Origin: Actinorugispora endophytica
GTDB taxonomy: Bacteria; Actinomycetota; Actinomycetes; Streptosporangiales; Streptosporangiaceae
DNA length: 64,000 bases
NCBI RefSeq assembly: GCF_004363075.1
Contig: NZ_SNYN01000001.1
Span: 411,938-475,937, forward strand
Direction: 5' to 3'
Shown here piece by piece: positions 16,304-29,607 of this stretch; the first letter of the stretch is position 1, and every line of letters begins with the position of its first letter. Under the pieces are notes generated by a model. It was not told the origin of the DNA. It was given only the letters and a program-made list of their open reading frames with translations, and did no database searches. The translations under genes were made by a program, and so were the position numbers.

Positions 16304-17461
16304 TTGCCCGAGCATCTCGCCAAGTTGGAGCGTGCGATCGCCGATCTGCGCGATCGGGTCGAAGCCCTGCGCACCACGCACGCGACGTATCCCGACGACG
16401 CCGCCGGGACCGCCGAGGCGGCACTGGCCGAACTGGGCTTCGCCGAGCGGCTGCTGCGCGACTGCGGGGAGCGGCTGGCCACCCTGGTCAACTCCGGCGC
16501 GTCCCGCCGCACCGACGACGAGCGCGTCCTGCTGCGCGCCGTCTTCAACGAGCTCAGCATCCCGGTGGTGCTGCTCGACCACGAGGGGTTCATCCGCAGG
16601 ATCAACGCCATCGGCGCGGAGCGGCTGGGCAGCACGCCCGGCTACCTGACGGGCAAGCCGTTCTCGATCTTCGTGGACCTGCGCGGACGCGCCGCGATGC
16701 GCTCGTGGCAGGCGGCCGTTCTGCAGGGCGGCGAACCGGCCTCGTTCGACTCGCGGCTGGCGCGGCGCGGCTGGGCCGAGGACGTGCACCTGACCATGAC
16801 CCGGCTGGACGTGCCGACCGAGCCCAACCCGTTGGTGCTGGTGGCGATGTCGCCCCCGCTGCGCACGAGCGAGGACGACGGGCCCGCGCCGCTGGAGGCC
16901 GCGGTCGAGGACCAGGTGGTGGTACTGGCCGCGCGGCGGCTGGACGTGCTGACCCGGATGACGCGGCTGCTGCTGCGCAGCGCGGGCCCCGGCGGGGAGG
17001 GCGCGCCGCTGGCCCTGGACGACGCGGCCGCGCTGCTCGCCGACTCCTACGCGGACTGGGTGATCGTCGACGTCTGCGACCTGCCCGACGACCCGCGCCG
17101 CGCCCGCCGCGCCGTCGTGGCCGGCCCCGCCGACGAGCCCCACGGCAAGCTGGTGCGCTCCCTGGACCCGATGGCCTCTGAGGTCCCGAGCCAGGTGCTG
17201 GCCAGCGGGCAGTCCGTGCTGTACCAGCTCATCGAGGACGAGGCGCTGCTCGGCCTCGACCCGGACGGCGTCCCGGCGCTGAGCGCCCTGAGCGCGCGCT
17301 CCCTGCTGAGCGTCCCGCTGCGCGGCAGCCGCGGCGTCCGCGGCGCCCTCACCCTGATCCGCCGCAGCAACCGGGGCTCCTTCCGGCTGGCCGACCTGGG
17401 CCTGATCGAGGAGATCGGCGAGCACATCGGCCTGGCCCTGCCGCCCCGGCCCACCACGTGA
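16304..17461 (+). CDS. PAS-GAF sensor protein without output domain
   Basis: This is a 385-residue protein from TTG 16304; AGGAG 8 bp upstream makes that start convincing. Order: a coiled N-terminal segment (residues 1-75), a PAS domain (about 85-190, FNELSIPVVLLDHEGFIRRINAIGAERLG) and a GAF domain (about 215-380). In related actinobacterial proteins such a sensor half is followed by a SpoIIE phosphatase; here the protein stops after GAF. It may signal by dimerising with another GAF/PAS protein of the block. No membrane segments are present. Confidence 0.75.
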   Translation: MPEHLAKLERAIADLRDRVEALRTTHATYPDDAAGTAEAALAELGFAERLLRDCGERLATLVNSGASRRTDDERVLLRAVFNELSIPVVLLDHEGFIRRINAIGAERLGSTPGYLTGKPFSIFVDLRGRAAMRSWQAAVLQGGEPASFDSRLARRGWAEDVHLTMTRLDVPTEPNPLVLVAMSPPLRTSEDDGPAPLEAAVEDQVVVLAARRLDVLTRMTRLLLRSAGPGGEGAPLALDDAAALLADSYADWVIVDVCDLPDDPRRARRAVVAGPADEPHGKLVRSLDPMASEVPSQVLASGQSVLYQLIEDEALLGLDPDGVPALSALSARSLLSVPLRGSRGVRGALTLIRRSNRGSFRLADLGLIEEIGEHIGLALPPRPTT

Positions 17462-17482
17462 CCTGACGGCCCCGCCGCGGGG

Positions 17483-17506
17483 CGGGCATGACGATCGTCA
17501 TGCCCG
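17483..17506. promoter_or_regulatory. Perfect 24-bp palindrome upstream of the ABC exporter
   Basis: The sequence reads the same on both strands without a loop; its core is CATGACGATCGTCATG. It lies 21 bp after the PAS-GAF stop and 76 bp before the ABC ATPase start. It could be a terminator, but the lack of a loop and its position favour an operator. Confidence 0.5.
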
Positions 17507-17582
17507 TCCCGCGCGTTCCTCACGTGCGCCCGGTGACAACGCCTTCTACCGTCGGCCTCCCGTCCCCGGCAGGCTGGTGGAC

Positions 17583-18548
17583 ATGACGACGACACAGTCC
17601 GACACCGCGATCAGCGTCCGGGAGCTACGCCAGGCGTACGGCGACTTCGAGGCCGTACGGGGGATCTCGTTCACCGTCTCGCCCGGAGAGCTCTTCGCGC
17701 TCCTGGGCACCAACGGCGCGGGCAAGACCACCACCATCGAGACCCTGGAGGGCTTCCGCCGCCCCACCGGGGGATCGGTCCGGGTGTTCGGCGTCGACCC
17801 GTTCGGACAGCCCGCCGCGCTGCGGCCGCGCGTCAACGCGGTGCTCCAGCACAGCGGGGTGTTCGAGGAGCTCACCGTCGCCGAGACCATCGAACTGGCC
17901 CGGGACCTGGCCGCCGACCCGCTCGGCACCGACGCGGTGCTGGAGACGGTCAGCCTGGCCGACAAGGCGGGGGTCGCCGTCCGGCAGCTGTCCGGCGGGC
18001 AGAAGCGCCGCCTCGACCTGGGCCTGGCCATCCTGACCCGGCCCGAGGTGCTGTTCCTGGACGAGCCCACCACCGGCATGGACCCGGAGATGCGCCGCGA
18101 GACCTGGCGGATCATCGGCGACCAGGTCGCCGACGGCGTCGCGGTGCTGCTCACCACGCACTACCTGGAGGAGGCCGAGCGCCTCGCCGACCGGCTCGCC
18201 ATCATGCACCGGGGCGAGGTCCGGGTCGAGGGGACGCTCGCCGGGGTCGTCGCCGAACGGGGCGACCGGATCGGGTTCCGGCTCCCCGACCGCGTCCGCT
18301 CCGAGGACCTGCCCCGACTGCCCGGCGCCGAACTCGCCATCGACGTGCGCGAGGGCGTCCCGTGGGCGGTCTACACGGTTACCGGGGCCGAGGTCGCCTC
18401 CCGCGCCCACCGGGCCCTCGGCCCCCTGCTGGCCTGGGCCCAGGAGCGGGGGACCACCCTGGAGCGCCTCGAACTGCGCGGGGCCTCCCTGGAGGACGTG
18501 TTCCTCGCCGTCGCCGACGGGTCCCTCTCGGAAATCCCCGGCAACTGA
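17583..18548 (+). CDS. ABC-2 type exporter ATP-binding protein
   Basis: This drug/lipid-exporter-type ATPase has 321 residues from ATG 17583 (a GTG lies two codons earlier). Walker A is GTNGAGKTT, the signature LSGGQKRRLDLG, Walker B LFLDEPTTGMDP, and the switch His is in LTTHYLEEAE. A C-terminal about 100-residue domain typical of DrrA/CcmA-like exporters follows. It forms an operon with the permease (26-bp gap). A NarL-type two-component pair follows directly, the usual arrangement for self-regulated exporters. Substrate unknown. Confidence 0.92.
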   Translation: MTTTQSDTAISVRELRQAYGDFEAVRGISFTVSPGELFALLGTNGAGKTTTIETLEGFRRPTGGSVRVFGVDPFGQPAALRPRVNAVLQHSGVFEELTVAETIELARDLAADPLGTDAVLETVSLADKAGVAVRQLSGGQKRRLDLGLAILTRPEVLFLDEPTTGMDPEMRRETWRIIGDQVADGVAVLLTTHYLEEAERLADRLAIMHRGEVRVEGTLAGVVAERGDRIGFRLPDRVRSEDLPRLPGAELAIDVREGVPWAVYTVTGAEVASRAHRALGPLLAWAQERGTTLERLELRGASLEDVFLAVADGSLSEIPGN

Positions 18549-18574
18549 CCCCCAGCCCCAGAAGGAGCCCCGCC

Positions 18575-19429
18575 ATGGCAGCCCCGACCACCTCGGCCCC
18601 CGCCCCGCGCACCCGGCCCGCGCGCGCCGCCGTCAGCACCGTCCGCCAGGCCCTGCGCCTGACCCGGACCGAGTTCACCCTGTTCCACCGGTACCGGATG
18701 GCCCTGTACGTGGCCGTCCTCCCTGCGGTCTTCCTGCTCCCGCTGTTCTCCACGGAGCCCGCCGAGGTCCTGCCCGGCGTCGACGCCGCCGCCCTCGCGC
18801 TCACCCAGTTCTTCGCGATGGCCGCGATGACCGTCGGCGTCGTGCACGTCTCCAACGTCTACGCGGCGCGCCGCGAGCAGCTGGTCCTCAAGCGCATGCG
18901 CGTCTCGGGGGTCACGCCCGCGGCGCTGTTCGGGGCCACGACCCTGTCCGTGCTCGGCGTCGTCGTGCTCCAGTCCGCGGCGGTCGTCGCGTTCATGGGC
19001 GCGGGACTGGACGCGCTGCCGGTCGACCCCGTCCTGCTGGTGCTGTCCATCGTGCTGGTCACCGTCGTGATGTCCCTGCTCGGGGCCGCCCTGACCCGGT
19101 TCGCCCGCAACGCGGAGAGCGCCCAGATGATGGCGATGGTGCCGTTCCTGGTCCTGCTCGCGGCCAGCGGCTTCTTCATCCCGCTGGAGGTGCTGCCCGA
19201 ACCGGTCGCGCTCGTGCTCGGCTTCCTGCCGATGGTCCCGGCGATCGAGCTGGCGAAGTCCGCCTACTTCGGGTACGACCTCTTCTCGGGGACCGCCGAC
19301 GCCGTCCCCGCCACCGGTCCGGACCTGTGGATCGCGGCCGCGCCGTCCCTGCTCGTCCTGGCCGTCTGGGTCGCGCTCGTCGCCTACCTGCTGCGGTTCT
19401 TCCAGTGGGACCCGCGCGGCGCCCGGTAG
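18575..19429 (+). CDS. ABC-2 type exporter permease
   Basis: This is an ABC2_membrane-family permease of 284 residues with about six membrane spans. ATG 18575 has GAAGGAG 7 bp upstream. The family region ARNAESAQMMAMVPFLVLLAASGFFIPLEVLPEPV is clear and the end is RFFQWDPRGAR. It pairs with the upstream ATPase. The first about 40 residues are cytoplasmic and Ala/Arg/Pro-rich. Confidence 0.9.
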   Translation: MAAPTTSAPAPRTRPARAAVSTVRQALRLTRTEFTLFHRYRMALYVAVLPAVFLLPLFSTEPAEVLPGVDAAALALTQFFAMAAMTVGVVHVSNVYAARREQLVLKRMRVSGVTPAALFGATTLSVLGVVVLQSAAVVAFMGAGLDALPVDPVLLVLSIVLVTVVMSLLGAALTRFARNAESAQMMAMVPFLVLLAASGFFIPLEVLPEPVALVLGFLPMVPAIELAKSAYFGYDLFSGTADAVPATGPDLWIAAAPSLLVLAVWVALVAYLLRFFQWDPRGAR

Positions 19430-19436
19430 CCCGGTA

Positions 19437-19469
19437 GCGCCGACCGGTCCGGACGGGACCGGTCGGCGC
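19437..19469 (+). terminator. Hairpin after the ABC exporter operon
   Basis: A perfect 14-bp stem (arms 19437-19450 and 19456-19469, GCGCCGACCGGTCC) starts 8 bp past the permease stop. The kinase gene begins 40 bp further on, so read-through may be partial. Confidence 0.7.
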
Positions 19470-19508
19470 CGCCGACGTTACGCTGTCCGTCGAGGAGAGG
19501 AGAGACCG

Positions 19509-20768
19509 ATGACGGGACTCCGGAACGGGCGCGCCCCCGCCGCGCCCCCGGCGGGGACCGCCGAGCGGAGCGCGCGCCGGCTGCGCTTCTCCCGCCGGGT
19601 GGTGCACTGCTCGCTCGGCGCCGTTCCGCTGATGATGCTGCTGTTCATCACGGTCCAGGTCCTCGTGAACGCGTCGAACGGCGTCGCGGAGGGCGTCCTC
19701 GCCGCGGTCGGGGCCGACCGGCCCTGGACCGCCGCGCTCGCCTTCGTCCCCGCGGTCCCGCTGGCCTGGCTGACCCTGTGGCTGGTGGGCATCCGCCTGG
19801 GAAGGTCGGCGGCCCGGCCTGAAGTGGTCCTGCACTGCTCGTTCGCGCTGCTGCTCGTGCTCATGGCCCTGCTCGACGTGGGCCTGTGGTCGCTGGCGAC
19901 CGCGTCGATGTGGTGGTCGGTCGCGGTGCTGGTCGCGACGCGCCGCCAGGCGGTCGGCTACTCCCTGGTCCTGCTCCTGGTCCCCGCCGCGCGCCTGGTG
20001 TTCTTCCCCGAACCCGACCCGCTGCTGATGGCCGTGATCGTCTTCTGCTCCTGCTTCTACGCGGCGCTGTTCCTCGTGTGCAACCTCGCGGTGCTGTGGT
20101 TGTGGGAGATCGCGCACGAGGCCGTCCTCGCCCGCGAGGCCCAGGCCCGGCTGGCCGTCAGCGAGGAGCGGCTGCGCTTCGCCCGGGACATGCACGACCT
20201 GGTCGGCCACAGCCTGTCCGGGATCGCCGTCAAGAGCGAGCTGGCCGCGCGCCTGGCCGCGCGCGACCCCGAGCGCGCCGCCGCCGAGATGGCGTCGGTC
20301 CAGCAGGTCGCCCGGGACGCGCTGCGCGAGGTGCGCGCCGCCGTCAGCGGCTACCGGGACGTGGACCTGGCCGCCGAGATCGCGAGCGTGCGGTCCGTGC
20401 TCACCGCCGTCGGGGCCCGCACGACCGTGGCCGGCGAGCACGTCGCGCTCCCCCCGGACCTGCGCACGCTGACCGCCTGGGTCATCCGGGAGGCCGCCAC
20501 GAACGTGCTGCGGCACAGCTCCGCCCGGCGTTGCGACATCACCCTGACCGAGCAGGACCGCGCCCTGGTCGTCGAGGTGTACAACGACGGGGTGTCCTCC
20601 GGCGCGGACTCGCGCTTCGGCAACGGGCTGACCGGCCTGGCCGAGCGGGCCGCGGGGGCGGGCGGCGCGCTCTCCGCCGCGGCCACGGACGACGGCGGCT
20701 TCCTGCTCCGGGCCGTGCTCCCGGTGCGCGCCCCCGCCGGGGCCGGCCTGCGGGAGGCGGCCGCGTGA
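19509..20768 (+). CDS. NarL/DesK-type sensor histidine kinase
   Basis: This is a 419-residue kinase. The N-terminal half holds about five or six membrane spans. The dimerisation domain has the phospho-acceptor His229 in FARDMHDLVGHSLSGIAVKSE, and the ATPase has IREAATNVLRHSSA and GNGLTGLAERAAGAGG. It autophosphorylates and passes phosphate to the regulator whose start overlaps its stop (GTGA). The adjacent exporter is the likely target of the system. The signal is probably membrane-related, as there is no large external loop. Confidence 0.92.
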   Translation: MTGLRNGRAPAAPPAGTAERSARRLRFSRRVVHCSLGAVPLMMLLFITVQVLVNASNGVAEGVLAAVGADRPWTAALAFVPAVPLAWLTLWLVGIRLGRSAARPEVVLHCSFALLLVLMALLDVGLWSLATASMWWSVAVLVATRRQAVGYSLVLLLVPAARLVFFPEPDPLLMAVIVFCSCFYAALFLVCNLAVLWLWEIAHEAVLAREAQARLAVSEERLRFARDMHDLVGHSLSGIAVKSELAARLAARDPERAAAEMASVQQVARDALREVRAAVSGYRDVDLAAEIASVRSVLTAVGARTTVAGEHVALPPDLRTLTAWVIREAATNVLRHSSARRCDITLTEQDRALVVEVYNDGVSSGADSRFGNGLTGLAERAAGAGGALSAAATDDGGFLLRAVLPVRAPAGAGLREAAA

Positions 20769-21370
20769 TCCGGGTGGTCCTGGCCGACGACGAACGGCTC
20801 GTCCGCGGCGCCATCGCCGCGCTGCTCGGCCTGGAAGAGGACCTGGAGATCGTCGCCGAGGTCGGTCGCGGCGACCAGGTGCCGGCCGCCGTGACCGCCC
20901 ATCAGGCGGACATCGCGGTCCTGGACATCGAGATGCCCGGCGCCAACGGCCTGGACGTCGCCGCCGAGCTCCGGACGGCGGCGCCCGGCTGCGGGGTCCT
21001 CATCCTCACCAGCTTCGGCCGCCCCGGCTACCTGCGCCGGGCCCTCTCCGCGGGCGCGCGCGGCTTCCTCGCCAAGGACGCCCCCGTCGACCAGCTCGCC
21101 GGAGCCATCCGCACGGTGCACTCGGGCGGCCGCTACATCGACTCCGAACTCGCCGCCACCGCCATGATCGCCGGGGAGAACCCGCTGACCCAGCGCGAGA
21201 CCGACGTCCTGCGTGCCGCCGCCGACGGCTCCTCGGCCGCCGGGATCGCCCGCCTCCTCCACCTGAGCGAGGGGACCGTGCGCAACTACCTGTCCAGCGC
21301 CATCACCAAGACGGGCGCCGACAACCGCATCTCGGCCATCCGCACCGCCGAGGAAATGGGCTGGCTGTAG
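20765..21370 (+). CDS. NarL-family response regulator
   Basis: The 201-residue regulator has a receiver domain with acidic pocket ADDE and phospho-acceptor Asp54 (VLDIEMPG), plus a C-terminal LuxR-type helix-turn-helix (NPLTQRETDVLRAAADGSSAAGIARLLHLSEGTVRNYL). The GTG overlaps the kinase stop by 4 nt. The 24-bp palindrome ahead of the exporter is a reasonable candidate binding site. A strong palindromic terminator follows. Confidence 0.92.
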   Translation: MIRVVLADDERLVRGAIAALLGLEEDLEIVAEVGRGDQVPAAVTAHQADIAVLDIEMPGANGLDVAAELRTAAPGCGVLILTSFGRPGYLRRALSAGARGFLAKDAPVDQLAGAIRTVHSGGRYIDSELAATAMIAGENPLTQRETDVLRAAADGSSAAGIARLLHLSEGTVRNYLSSAITKTGADNRISAIRTAEEMGWL

Positions 21371-21382
21371 AACCGTCCCTCT

Positions 21383-21446
21383 CGCTGATCTTGACCTTTC
21401 CGGGGTCTCGACCGCCTCCGAGACCCCGGAAAGGTCAAGATCAGCG
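21383..21446. repeat. Intergenic palindrome (GATC-ended family, copy 2)
   Basis: Perfect 28-bp arms (21383-21410 and 21419-21446) surround an 8-nt loop; the left arm contains GATCTTGACCTTTCCGGGGT. It lies between the convergent response regulator and SpoIIE-type genes and must act as a two-way terminator. The arm differs from copies at 38022 and 43139 by only a few bases. Confidence 0.9.
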
Positions 21447-21473
21447 GGGAGACCACCACGAACCGGCCGCGTC

Positions 21474-23669
21474 CTAGAGGAACCGCAGCACCATCATCGC
21501 CGTGTCGTCGGTGTGGCCGCCGGGGGCGAACTCCTCCAGGTCGCGGCCGATGCGGGCGATGACCGCCTGGGCGGTCAGTCCCGAGCAGCCGGAGAAGATC
21601 TTGGTCAGGCCCTCGTCGCCGAGCATCTCGTCGCCGTTGCGGCGCTCGGTCACGCCGTCGGTCACCGCCAGCAGCACGTCGCCCGGCGCCACCTCGACGG
21701 TCTCGGTGAAGAACTCCACGTCCTCGAACGCGCCCAGCAGCGGCTGGGAGGTCGCCAGGGACTCGACCTCGCCGTGCCTGTTCAGGCGCAGCGGCAGCGG
21801 GTGCCCGGCCGAGACCAGCCGGATGCGCATGCCCCTGCCCGCCCCGGAGCCGCCGATCGGGACCATCTCCCCGTACAGCATGGTCAGGAAGCGGGTCGTG
21901 GTGTTCTCGTCCAGGATGGCCAGGTTCAGGCGGTGCATGATGTGCGCGGGCTGGCAGCCCTCGCGGGCCAGCGCGCGCAGGGTGTGCCGGGCCAGGCCGG
22001 TGACGGCGGCGGCCTCGGGGCCCGTCCCGCACACGTCGCCGATCGCGAAGCACCAGCGGCCGTCCGTCGCGAACAGGTCGTAGAAGTCGCCGCCGACCAC
22101 GGTGCGCTCGCCCGCGGGCTGGTAGAAGACGGCGTGGTCCACCTTCGGGATGGCCGGCTGCTTCTCCTTCGCCGGGAGCAGGCTGCGCTGGAGCGCTTCG
22201 CTCATCGACGTCTGGTTGGAGTACAGCCGCGCGTTCTCCATCGCCGAGGACACCCGCTGGGCCAGGTCGTCGGCGACGTCCACCTCCTCGCGGGGGAACT
22301 CCTCGCCCGCGTTCTTGCCGATGGTGATCCGGCCGAGGGCGCGGCCGTGCGCGGTCAGCGGGATGCTGATGCCCGGCCCGCCCGCGAGGTCCAGGGTCAG
22401 CTCGTCGTCCAGACCCGCCGCCACCAGCGTCTCGACCGGCCACAGCGGCGCCGGTTCGCGCCGCTCCTCCGGCATGAGCGCGGCCACCAGGTCGCGCAGC
22501 ACGTCGGTGGCGTTCTCGTTCCGGTGCGTGGCGAACGCCAGGCGCTCCATCCCCAGGTCGTTGGTGGTGTGCACGACGCACCAGCTGCCCAGCCGCGACG
22601 TGGTCAACTGCGCGGCCAGCGCCGCCGTCATCTGCTCGTCCAGGGTTCCCGACAGCAGGTCGCTGGCCTCGGCCAGGAAGCTCAGGGAGGCGCGGCGGGT
22701 CAGCTCCACCTGGGCCAGCCTGGACCGCTCCACGGTGAGCGCGATGCGGTCGGCTCCCTCCTGGAGCCGGTCGGCGGCGGTCTGGCCGAAGTGCCGGACC
22801 CGCTTGGAGGCCACCCCGATGAGTCCGGTGATCCGGCCGTCCACGATGAGCGGGGCCGTCACCAGGGAGCGCATCCCCGCGGCGGACAGCCGCCCCCGGT
22901 GCGCGCGGGCGATCATCAGGTCGTCGTTGATGACCGGGCCGGGTTCGGGCGCCGAGGAGGGGAAGGTCTCCTCGGTCCGGCTCCGGAAGGACCGCCACTG
23001 CCCCGACGACAGGCCGACGGCCGCGCTCAGTTCCCACTCGGTCTCGTCGGTGGTGGCCAGCGCGATGTAGGCGGCGTCTCCGCCGAGGACCACCCGGGCG
23101 TAGTCCACGGTGCGCTCCAGCAGCTCGGGCAGTGAGAGCCGGGCGGTCAGCGCGGCGTCCAGGCGCGCCCACGGCTCGGCGTGCGCCGGGCGCCTGCGCC
23201 CGTGCCCCGGGAGCGGCGGGACCAGCGAGGTCCGGGCGCCCTGCCCCATGACGGACTCGGCCTCCTCGATCCGGAACCAGACCGCCTTGTCCTCCTTGCT
23301 GTAGCTCACCCCCCAGCTGTCGGCGATCGCGCCCGCCAGGGCCAGGCCCAGACCGCCGTTGCGGGTGTTCTCCAGGGAGGGCGAGGTGTCCACCCTGAGG
23401 GAGCCCGCCTTGGGCACCGCGCGCGGGACACGGTCCGCGACGACGACCTCCACCCCGTCCGGCAGCCGCCGCACGGTCAGCTCCAACGTGGTCTCGGCGT
23501 GGATGACCGCGTTCGTCACCAGTTCGCTGACCAGCAGGATGATGTCGTCGAATCCGTGTTTCACATCCCACTCGCGCAACGTGTCGCGCACGAACACGCG
23601 CGCCTCGCCAACCGTCTCGGGGGCGGGGGAGAATTCCCTGTGGGCGACCTTCATAGCGTCATGTGGCAT
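21474..23669 (-). CDS. HATPase-GAF-GAF-SpoIIE fusion (anti-sigma kinase plus PP2C phosphatase)
   Basis: The 731-residue protein starts with an RsbW-like ATPase (residues about 10-135; LLVSELVTNAVIHAETTLELTVRR, NGGLGLALAGAIADSWGV), then two GAF domains (about 170-318 and 330-480). It ends with a SpoIIE/RsbU-type PP2C phosphatase (about 500-731; VGGDFYDLF, GDVCGTGPEAAA, LLAVTDGVTERRN, HTDDTAMMVLR). Having kinase-type and phosphatase domains in one chain lets a single sensor set the phosphorylation state of a STAS antagonist both ways. The orphan STAS protein at 14844-15206 is a candidate substrate. ATG 23654, five codons inside, is an alternative start. Confidence 0.9.
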   Translation of the reverse strand: MPHDAMKVAHREFSPAPETVGEARVFVRDTLREWDVKHGFDDIILLVSELVTNAVIHAETTLELTVRRLPDGVEVVVADRVPRAVPKAGSLRVDTSPSLENTRNGGLGLALAGAIADSWGVSYSKEDKAVWFRIEEAESVMGQGARTSLVPPLPGHGRRRPAHAEPWARLDAALTARLSLPELLERTVDYARVVLGGDAAYIALATTDETEWELSAAVGLSSGQWRSFRSRTEETFPSSAPEPGPVINDDLMIARAHRGRLSAAGMRSLVTAPLIVDGRITGLIGVASKRVRHFGQTAADRLQEGADRIALTVERSRLAQVELTRRASLSFLAEASDLLSGTLDEQMTAALAAQLTTSRLGSWCVVHTTNDLGMERLAFATHRNENATDVLRDLVAALMPEERREPAPLWPVETLVAAGLDDELTLDLAGGPGISIPLTAHGRALGRITIGKNAGEEFPREEVDVADDLAQRVSSAMENARLYSNQTSMSEALQRSLLPAKEKQPAIPKVDHAVFYQPAGERTVVGGDFYDLFATDGRWCFAIGDVCGTGPEAAAVTGLARHTLRALAREGCQPAHIMHRLNLAILDENTTTRFLTMLYGEMVPIGGSGAGRGMRIRLVSAGHPLPLRLNRHGEVESLATSQPLLGAFEDVEFFTETVEVAPGDVLLAVTDGVTERRNGDEMLGDEGLTKIFSGCSGLTAQAVIARIGRDLEEFAPGGHTDDTAMMVLRFL

Positions 23670-24035
23670 TGTGAAGCCGTACGGTTCCTTTGGGTGGCTG
23701 GGAGGTGCGGATCGGTCGGAGGCGGGGGGACGCGGACCCTGAGCGGTCCGGGACGTCCCGGATCCGATTAACCCATACCCCTCTTTCCTCGGTCGTGAAG
23801 GGCTTGGGAGTGCCCGGTTCCGGCCAGTGTCCCAGGGGTGGGCGGCGTCGTCGTGTCGTTCGGGGGAACTCCGTCACGATGTCGGAACGTCATGGTAGTG
23901 AGCAGGTTGTCGAATTAACGTAGTGCACTGTGGTCCGTTGGTGAGTTCTGAGGGCCGGAGACCCGCTTGAGTAACGCCGTACGTCTTTTTCCTGGACGCA
24001 CACTGCAGAGCCTCGGCCGGTGGAGGAGGGGATCG
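23670..24035. other. Divergent promoter region
   Basis: These 366 bp separate the divergent SpoIIE-type and HAMP-kinase genes. The portion 23870-23940 is relatively A/T-rich and probably holds a promoter. No gene, and no clear -35/-10 hexamers. Confidence 0.4.
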
Positions 24036-28267
<4,232 letters not shown>

Positions 28268-28271
<4 letters not shown>

Positions 28272-28903
28272 CCACCGTGCCGCACAAGGCCAACATCCTC
28301 CTCGTCGACGACCGCGACGAGAACCTCATGGCGCTGGAGGCCGTCCTCACCTCTCTGGACCAGAACATGGTCCGGGCGAGTTCGGGCGAGGCCGCGCTCA
28401 AGGCGCTGCTGGAGGAGGACTTCGCGGTCATCCTCCTCGACGTCGTCATGCCGGGCATGGACGGCTTCGAGACCGCCGCGCACATCAAGCAGCGGGAGAA
28501 GACCAAGGACATCCCGATCATCTTCCTGACCGCCGAGGGGATCGACCGCCACCAGGTCTTCCGGGGGTACGCCAGCCGGTTCGTCGACTACATGACCAAG
28601 CCGCTGGATCCGTGGCTGCTGCGCGCCAAGGTCGAGGTGTTCCTCGAACTCGACCGGCTCAGGCGGCAGCTGCTGGACCAGTCCGCCCGGCTGCGGCGCG
28701 GGCTCGCCGAGGAGACGTCCGGCGCGGGCGGGTCGGTGGTCGCCGAAATGTCCGCGCTGGTCGGAGAGGTGAACCAGAAGCTGGAGCTGCTTCGGGAGCG
28801 CGCCGTCGGCGACGAGAACGCCACCGTCGAGGCCGCGCGCGAACTCGACGCCCCCGTGGGACGGTTGACCCGGCTGGTGGAGGCCCTGCACGGGCCGGAG
28901 TGA
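28268..28903 (+). CDS. Receiver-domain response regulator with coiled C-terminus
   Basis: The 211-residue protein has a receiver domain (acidic LLVDDRDEN, phospho-acceptor Asp58 in LLDVVMPGMDG, Lys in MTKPLDP). A charged helical tail (residues about 125-211) has no DNA-binding or enzymatic signature. GTG 28268 overlaps the kinase stop. It is the natural phosphotransfer partner of the HAMP kinase, either a phosphate sink or a protein-interaction output. Confidence 0.88.
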
Positions 28904-28934
28904 CCGGCCCCTGCCGCTCTCGGCGGCACCGGTT

Positions 28935-28998
28935 CGGTGGTCTTGGCCTTTTCGGGCCCTCAAGCGTTTCCGAGACCCCGAAAAGGCCAAGACCACCG
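28935..28998. repeat. Intergenic palindrome (GATC-ended family, copy 3, variant)
   Basis: Perfect 22-bp outer arms (28935-28956 and 28977-28998, with GGTCTTGGCCTTTTCGGG) enclose a 20-nt partly mismatched loop. Here GATC has become GGTC in both arms, so the base pairing is kept: a compensatory change. It follows the response regulator stop and precedes a co-directional gene. Confidence 0.85.
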
Positions 28999-29037
28999 AG
29001 CAGAACGGTCACCAGCCCCTTGGAGTGGAAACGGACC

Positions 29038-29607
29038 ATGCGGCACGGACGGCTTCCCTGGTACCCGCCCGACGCGCTCTCGGACGAGCAGCGAGCGATC
29101 TACGAGGGGGTGCTCGCCAAGTACGGGCCCGAACCGCCGTTCGCCCTCCACGACAGCGAGGGTCGGCTGCACGGGCCGTTCAACGCGATGCTCGCCGCGC
29201 CCGGGGTCGGGGCCGCGTGGCAGGGGCTCAGCGCGGCGGTGGGCGGTGCGACGTCGCTGTCGGCGCGGGTGCGCGAGATCGTCATCCTGGCCGTCGCCAT
29301 CGAGCGGGACAGCGCGTTCGAGTGGTTCGCGCACCGCCGGGCGGGGCTGGCCGCCGGGTTGACCGAGGACGAGGTCGCGGCGCTCGGCGAGCGGGCCGCC
29401 GCGGACTCCCTCTCCCCCGCCGAACGCGCCGCCCTCGACTTCGCCCGCTCCCTGCTCCGGGAGGGCGACGCCGACGACGCCCGCTACGCCGCGGCGGAGC
29501 GGCACCTCGGCGACCCCGGGGTGGTGGAGCTGATCGTGCTGGTGGGCTACTACGACATGCTCGCCACCCTGCTGCGCGTCCTTCGGGTGCCCGTCCCCGA
29601 GGAGTGA
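29038..29607 (+). CDS. Carboxymuconolactone decarboxylase-family protein
   Basis: The 189-residue alpha-helical protein has the CMD core SARVREIVILAVAIERDSAFEWFAHRRAGLAAGLTEDEVAALG and a C-terminal VGYYDMLATLLRVL helix. The AhpD-type CxxC pair is absent, so it is not a peroxidase partner of that type. Its E-W-x-x-H motif resembles decarboxylase-like members. ATG 29038 has GGAG about 11 bp upstream. Substrate unknown; it is monocistronic. Confidence 0.8.
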   Translation: MRHGRLPWYPPDALSDEQRAIYEGVLAKYGPEPPFALHDSEGRLHGPFNAMLAAPGVGAAWQGLSAAVGGATSLSARVREIVILAVAIERDSAFEWFAHRRAGLAAGLTEDEVAALGERAAADSLSPAERAALDFARSLLREGDADDARYAAAERHLGDPGVVELIVLVGYYDMLATLLRVLRVPVPEE

